Assembly: GCA_013911065.1 (NCBI GenBank)
Contig: JACERV010000010.1
Coordinates: forward strand, 62,001 to 126,000
Direction of reading: 5' to 3'
DNA length: 64,000 bases
From: Ruminococcus sp.
Lineage (GTDB): Bacteria; Bacillota; Clostridia; Lachnospirales; Lachnospiraceae
The notes beneath the pieces are model-generated. The model had not been told where the DNA came from. It saw only the letters and a list, made by a program, of their open reading frames with translations, and did no database searches. A program made the translations under genes and the position numbers. Below are positions 61,278-64,000 of this stretch, piece after piece. Each line of letters opens with the position of its first letter. Positions within the stretch are counted from its first letter, which is position 1.

Positions 61278-62498
61278 ATGAAGAAGATAGCAGTCATAAC
61301 AATGGGCGTGAGGCTGGATGGAGAACCAGGGTATACCCGATTCCGATATCTCTGTGAATTTTTGACAGAGGCAGGGTATCAGGTGGACTTGATTACAACT
61401 ACATTCCAGCATTGGGAAAAAGCTCAGCGTGATGTTAAAAAAATAAAAAAAGAAGATTACCCGTTTGGTTTGAAGTTCATCTATGAGCCTGGGTATAAAA
61501 GGAACGTGGATTTAAGAAGGGTACGCAGCCACCAGATTGCTGCAAAAAATCTGACAGCGCTGCTGGAAAAGGAAGGGAATTATGATTTGCTTTATGCAGA
61601 AATCCCTCCTAATGATGTAGCACTGGCATGTGCAGAATATGCGAAGAGAAAAGGCATTCCATTTGTGGCGGATGTGAATGATTTGTGGCCAGAGGCGATG
61701 AGGATGGTACTGGATATTCCTGTCCTCAGCAACCTTTTATTTTATCCATTGCAAAGGGATGCGGAGAAGGTATATTCTCTGGTATCAGGGGTTATCGGCA
61801 CTTCCGATGAATACAGGGACAGGCCTTTTAAAAATCAGAAGAGAAATGTGCCAAAGGCCACCGTATATGTAGGCAATGAGATTGCTGTTTTTGATAAAGG
61901 GGCCCAGGAAAATGATATGGCTGTAGTGAAGTCCCCAACCGAGTTCTGGGTGACCTATGCGGGGACAATCGGAACCAGCTATGATATCCGCACGATGGTT
62001 TTGGCAGGGGAGGAACTGGCCAAAAGAGGGAAACAGAATATCAAGGTCAAAATCCTGGGCGGCGGACCGTTGAAAGATGAGCTGGAAGCGCTTGCACGGG
62101 ACAGAAAGATTGATAACGTGGAGTTTGTAGGATATGCACCTTATGATAAAATGGCAGCATATTTGAAAAAATCTGATATCCTGGTAAATTCCTTTGTAAG
62201 GAAAGCTCCCCAGAGTATTGTGACAAAAATCGGGGATTACCTGGCTGCCGGAAAGGCAATGATTAATACTTGTATGAGTCCGGAATTCAGAAATAAGGTA
62301 GAGACGGACGGATTTGGTGTGAATATCGAGCCTGAAGATGTGAAGATTCTGGCAGATGCCATTGAAGATTTGTACAAAAATGAAGAGAAACGCCTGGACA
62401 TGGGAAAAAGGGCAAGGGAAATTGCAGAAGAGCAGTTTGACAGGCCGAAGTCATATAGAAAGATAGAAGAAATGCTTAGAGCATTGCTTACAGTTTAG
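61278..62498 (+). CDS. Glycosyltransferase family 4-like protein
   Basis: GT-B fold transferase of the polysaccharide locus. The 406-residue product has an N-terminal acceptor domain beginning KKIAVITMGVRLDGEPGYTR and a C-terminal donor domain with VTYAGTIGTSYDIRTM, VKILGGGPLKDEL, VEFVGYAPYDKMAAYL and a late Glu-rich loop (SIVTKIGDYLAAGKAMI). AGGAGG supplied by the hairpin repeat is 6 nt before the ATG. Acceptor and donor sugar are unknown. Confidence 0.9.
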   Translation: MKKIAVITMGVRLDGEPGYTRFRYLCEFLTEAGYQVDLITTTFQHWEKAQRDVKKIKKEDYPFGLKFIYEPGYKRNVDLRRVRSHQIAAKNLTALLEKEGNYDLLYAEIPPNDVALACAEYAKRKGIPFVADVNDLWPEAMRMVLDIPVLSNLLFYPLQRDAEKVYSLVSGVIGTSDEYRDRPFKNQKRNVPKATVYVGNEIAVFDKGAQENDMAVVKSPTEFWVTYAGTIGTSYDIRTMVLAGEELAKRGKQNIKVKILGGGPLKDELEALARDRKIDNVEFVGYAPYDKMAAYLKKSDILVNSFVRKAPQSIVTKIGDYLAAGKAMINTCMSPEFRNKVETDGFGVNIEPEDVKILADAIEDLYKNEEKRLDMGKRAREIAEEQFDRPKSYRKIEEMLRALLTV

Positions 62499-62588
62499 CC
62501 ATAGGTACGATGCTGCTTTGATGCATACATCATTGAAAATTGCCATGGCCAGACTACAATAAAAAAGTAACAGTTGAGAGGTACTTTC

Positions 62589-63674
62589 ATGGATACAAAA
62601 GAAGTTAAGAAGCCTTATTTTACAATTGTCATGCCTGCTTATGGTGTGGAGAAGTACATAGATAGAGCCATTTTGAGTATACAGAAGCAGACATTTGAAA
62701 ATTGGGAAATAGTGGTAGTAGATGACTGCTCAAAAGATAAGAGTGGTGAGATTGCCCGCAAGTATGCGGCAGGAGATTCCCGTATCCGGGTTATCCGGCA
62801 TGAAATTAATCAGGGTGTGAGTGCTGCCCGAAACACAGGTACAAAGGCGGCGTCAGGAGAATATATCTGGTATATGGACCCAGACGATTATGTGGATGTC
62901 ACGCTGCTGGAACAGGTATATGCCTCTATAAAGCGTAATCCGGCACAGGTCGTCCTATTTGGCCATGTGGAAGAGTATTATGACAAAAAGGGAAATCTTC
63001 AATATACTCATTCTATTTGTCCTAAAGAGTATTACTTTCAAACGTCAGCAGGGTTACGGCCTTATATCATTGAGTTAGAGCAGGAAACAATGTATGGTTA
63101 TCCATGGAATAAGATTTACTTGGTTTCCTATATCCGGGAATTAAAACTGGAATATGAGGATGTAAAACTGATAGAAGATATTGTATTTAATATTAAATAT
63201 TTTATGGATATTGAAACTCTGAACATTCTTCCTATCACACCTTACCATTATGGAAAGAAAATGGAAGAGAATCTGACAAACAAGTTTGTGCCTGATTACT
63301 TTGTGTTACACAGGCAAAGGATAGAAATGTTGTTTGATCAGTTTTCCTACTGGGGAATCTGTACTCCAGAGGTCCGAAGTATACTGGGGAGCCTCTATGC
63401 CCGGTATATACTTTCTGCCTTGGAACGAAATTGTAATAAAAATACAGGAATGAACCATGCGCAGCGCTATAAATGGTGCAGAGAAGTATTTGCCCAGGGT
63501 CTATTTAATGAGCTGATTCCAATAGCGCGGGCGAAGGATAGTATACCGCTTCGCATTACACTGGTATTATTCAGATGGAAAAAGGTAATCCTCTGTTTAA
63601 TGATGGGCCGGGGAATCTACATTGTAAAAAAGTTTATGCCTATGGTTTATTCTAAGGTGAAATCAGAACGGTAA
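62589..63674 (+). CDS. Glycosyltransferase family 2 protein
   Basis: GT-A fold transferase. The 361-residue product has FTIVMPAYGVEKYIDRAI, WEIVVVDDCSKDKSG, NQGVSAARNTG and YMDPDDYVD (the metal-binding Asp pair), then a C-terminal region of about 230 residues without a motif I know and a hydrophobic patch near the end. Start ATG 62589 has AGAGGT 6 nt upstream; a TTG 15 nt earlier overlaps that site. Adds a sugar to the growing lipid-linked glycan by inference from context. Confidence 0.92.
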   Translation: MDTKEVKKPYFTIVMPAYGVEKYIDRAILSIQKQTFENWEIVVVDDCSKDKSGEIARKYAAGDSRIRVIRHEINQGVSAARNTGTKAASGEYIWYMDPDDYVDVTLLEQVYASIKRNPAQVVLFGHVEEYYDKKGNLQYTHSICPKEYYFQTSAGLRPYIIELEQETMYGYPWNKIYLVSYIRELKLEYEDVKLIEDIVFNIKYFMDIETLNILPITPYHYGKKMEENLTNKFVPDYFVLHRQRIEMLFDQFSYWGICTPEVRSILGSLYARYILSALERNCNKNTGMNHAQRYKWCREVFAQGLFNELIPIARAKDSIPLRITLVLFRWKKVILCLMMGRGIYIVKKFMPMVYSKVKSER

Positions 63675-63704
63675 ATGTGTGTGTTAAAAATTTTAAGGAG
63701 GATC

Positions 63705-64000
63705 ATGAAGAAAAATAAAGGATTCAAACAGGTACTATTTCTTTTTAAAATATGTTATTTAATGTATGTATTACTGGCATTTAATGCGTTTGTAAACGGG
63801 ACAGCCTGGATGAACAAGGCTTCGTATGTAATTACTGTGTTGGGAATCGGGGGAATCCTGTGGATGATCTTTCGTTATAAACGATATAAAAAAGCATATA
63901 ACGTGTGGCTACTCGGGGCTTTTGTGGTTAGTTATCTAATCAGTGCTGTAACACATCTTTCATATGGAGTGACAGAAAATGTGAAAGGTATGATTTGGCT
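63705..64000 (+). CDS. Partial polytopic membrane protein, possible O-antigen polymerase or ligase
   Basis: The frame begins at ATG 63705 with AAGGAGG just upstream and is open to the window end, giving 98 residues. It has a basic start (MKKNKGFKQ), then hydrophobic segments at about 10-28, 42-56 and 71-85 separated by short loops with Lys and Arg. In a glycan locus this is what the start of a Wzy-type polymerase or WaaL-like ligase looks like, but a flippase cannot be excluded. No family motif is visible yet. Confidence 0.6.
   Translation, partial: MKKNKGFKQVLFLFKICYLMYVLLAFNAFVNGTAWMNKASYVITVLGIGGILWMIFRYKRYKKAYNVWLLGAFVVSYLISAVTHLSYGVTENVKGMIW

Noticed and set aside
1-64000. tRNA, rRNA, prophage or insertion-sequence genes
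   Set aside because: No transposase, integrase, phage structural gene or tRNA-like cloverleaf was recognised in any gap.

Overview
The window reads as chromosomal DNA of an anaerobic, spore-forming, Gram-positive member of the Clostridia, most likely Lachnospiraceae. This rests on gene content seen here: the spoIIGA-sigE and sigG sporulation genes, a Firmicutes-type dcw (division and cell wall) cluster, [NiFe]-hydrogenase maturation genes, YesM/YesN-type signalling, a polyamine operon with the carboxyspermidine route, strong AGGAGG ribosome sites and frequent TTG starts. No rRNA, tRNA, prophage, complete insertion sequence or CRISPR array was recognised. Nearly all genes lie on the plus strand; the exceptions are one gene at 43.6-44.0 kb and three at 50.0-52.5 kb.

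Layout. 0-3.8 kb: hydrogenase maturation (hypF fused to hypC, hypD, hypE). 4.1-8.6 kb: asparagine synthetase, a SEDS glycosyltransferase, a DegV lipid-binding protein and a small membrane protein. 8.7-20.6 kb: dcw cluster mraZ-rsmH-ftsL-ftsI-(spoVD-like PBP)-mraY-murD-ftsW-ftsQ-ftsZ, preceded by a 10-bp-periodic array that looks like a MraZ operator. 20.8-30.7 kb: a YesM/YesN two-component pair, a sugar-type ABC transporter, a short-chain dehydrogenase and DhaK/DhaL, which together suggest uptake, oxidation and phosphorylation of a small polyol or ketose. 31-32.5 kb: spoIIGA-sigE with a Spo0A-type promoter. 32.6-34.3 kb: a beta-CASP nuclease, then a 510-nt gene-free stretch holding a promoter, a probable unassigned RNA and a terminator. 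34.8-41.5 kb: arginine-to-spermidine operon. 41.6-50.0 kb: sigG, a HAD phosphatase, pth, mfd, a PrsA-like foldase and mntP. 50.0-55.3 kb: minus-strand genes, then a SecD-SecF fusion. 55.5-64 kb: start of an extracellular polysaccharide or glycan locus (LCP ligase, nucleotide-sugar dehydratase, aminotransferase, initiating phosphoglycosyl transferase, two glycosyltransferases and a partial membrane protein).

The most unusual content is between genes. Three gaps (7266-7397, 29913-30094, 61066-61271) carry copies of one modular element built of paired stems with conserved single-stranded segments, compensatory changes in the stems and a recurring 7-nt terminal loop. In two of the three, one copy of the unit sits inside another at the same point, as if the element had inserted into itself. 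All three point the same way as the downstream gene, and in two the element runs directly into that gene's Shine-Dalgarno sequence. I cannot match this to a family I know; it is the best candidate here for something undescribed. A second, unrelated hairpin element occurs at 3871-4026 (plus) and 34651-34745 (minus). Other points of interest are the hypF-hypC fusion with an internal ribosome site, leader hairpins that would cover the ribosome sites of sigG and the spoVD-like gene, and a polyamine operon that encodes two different last steps to spermidine.
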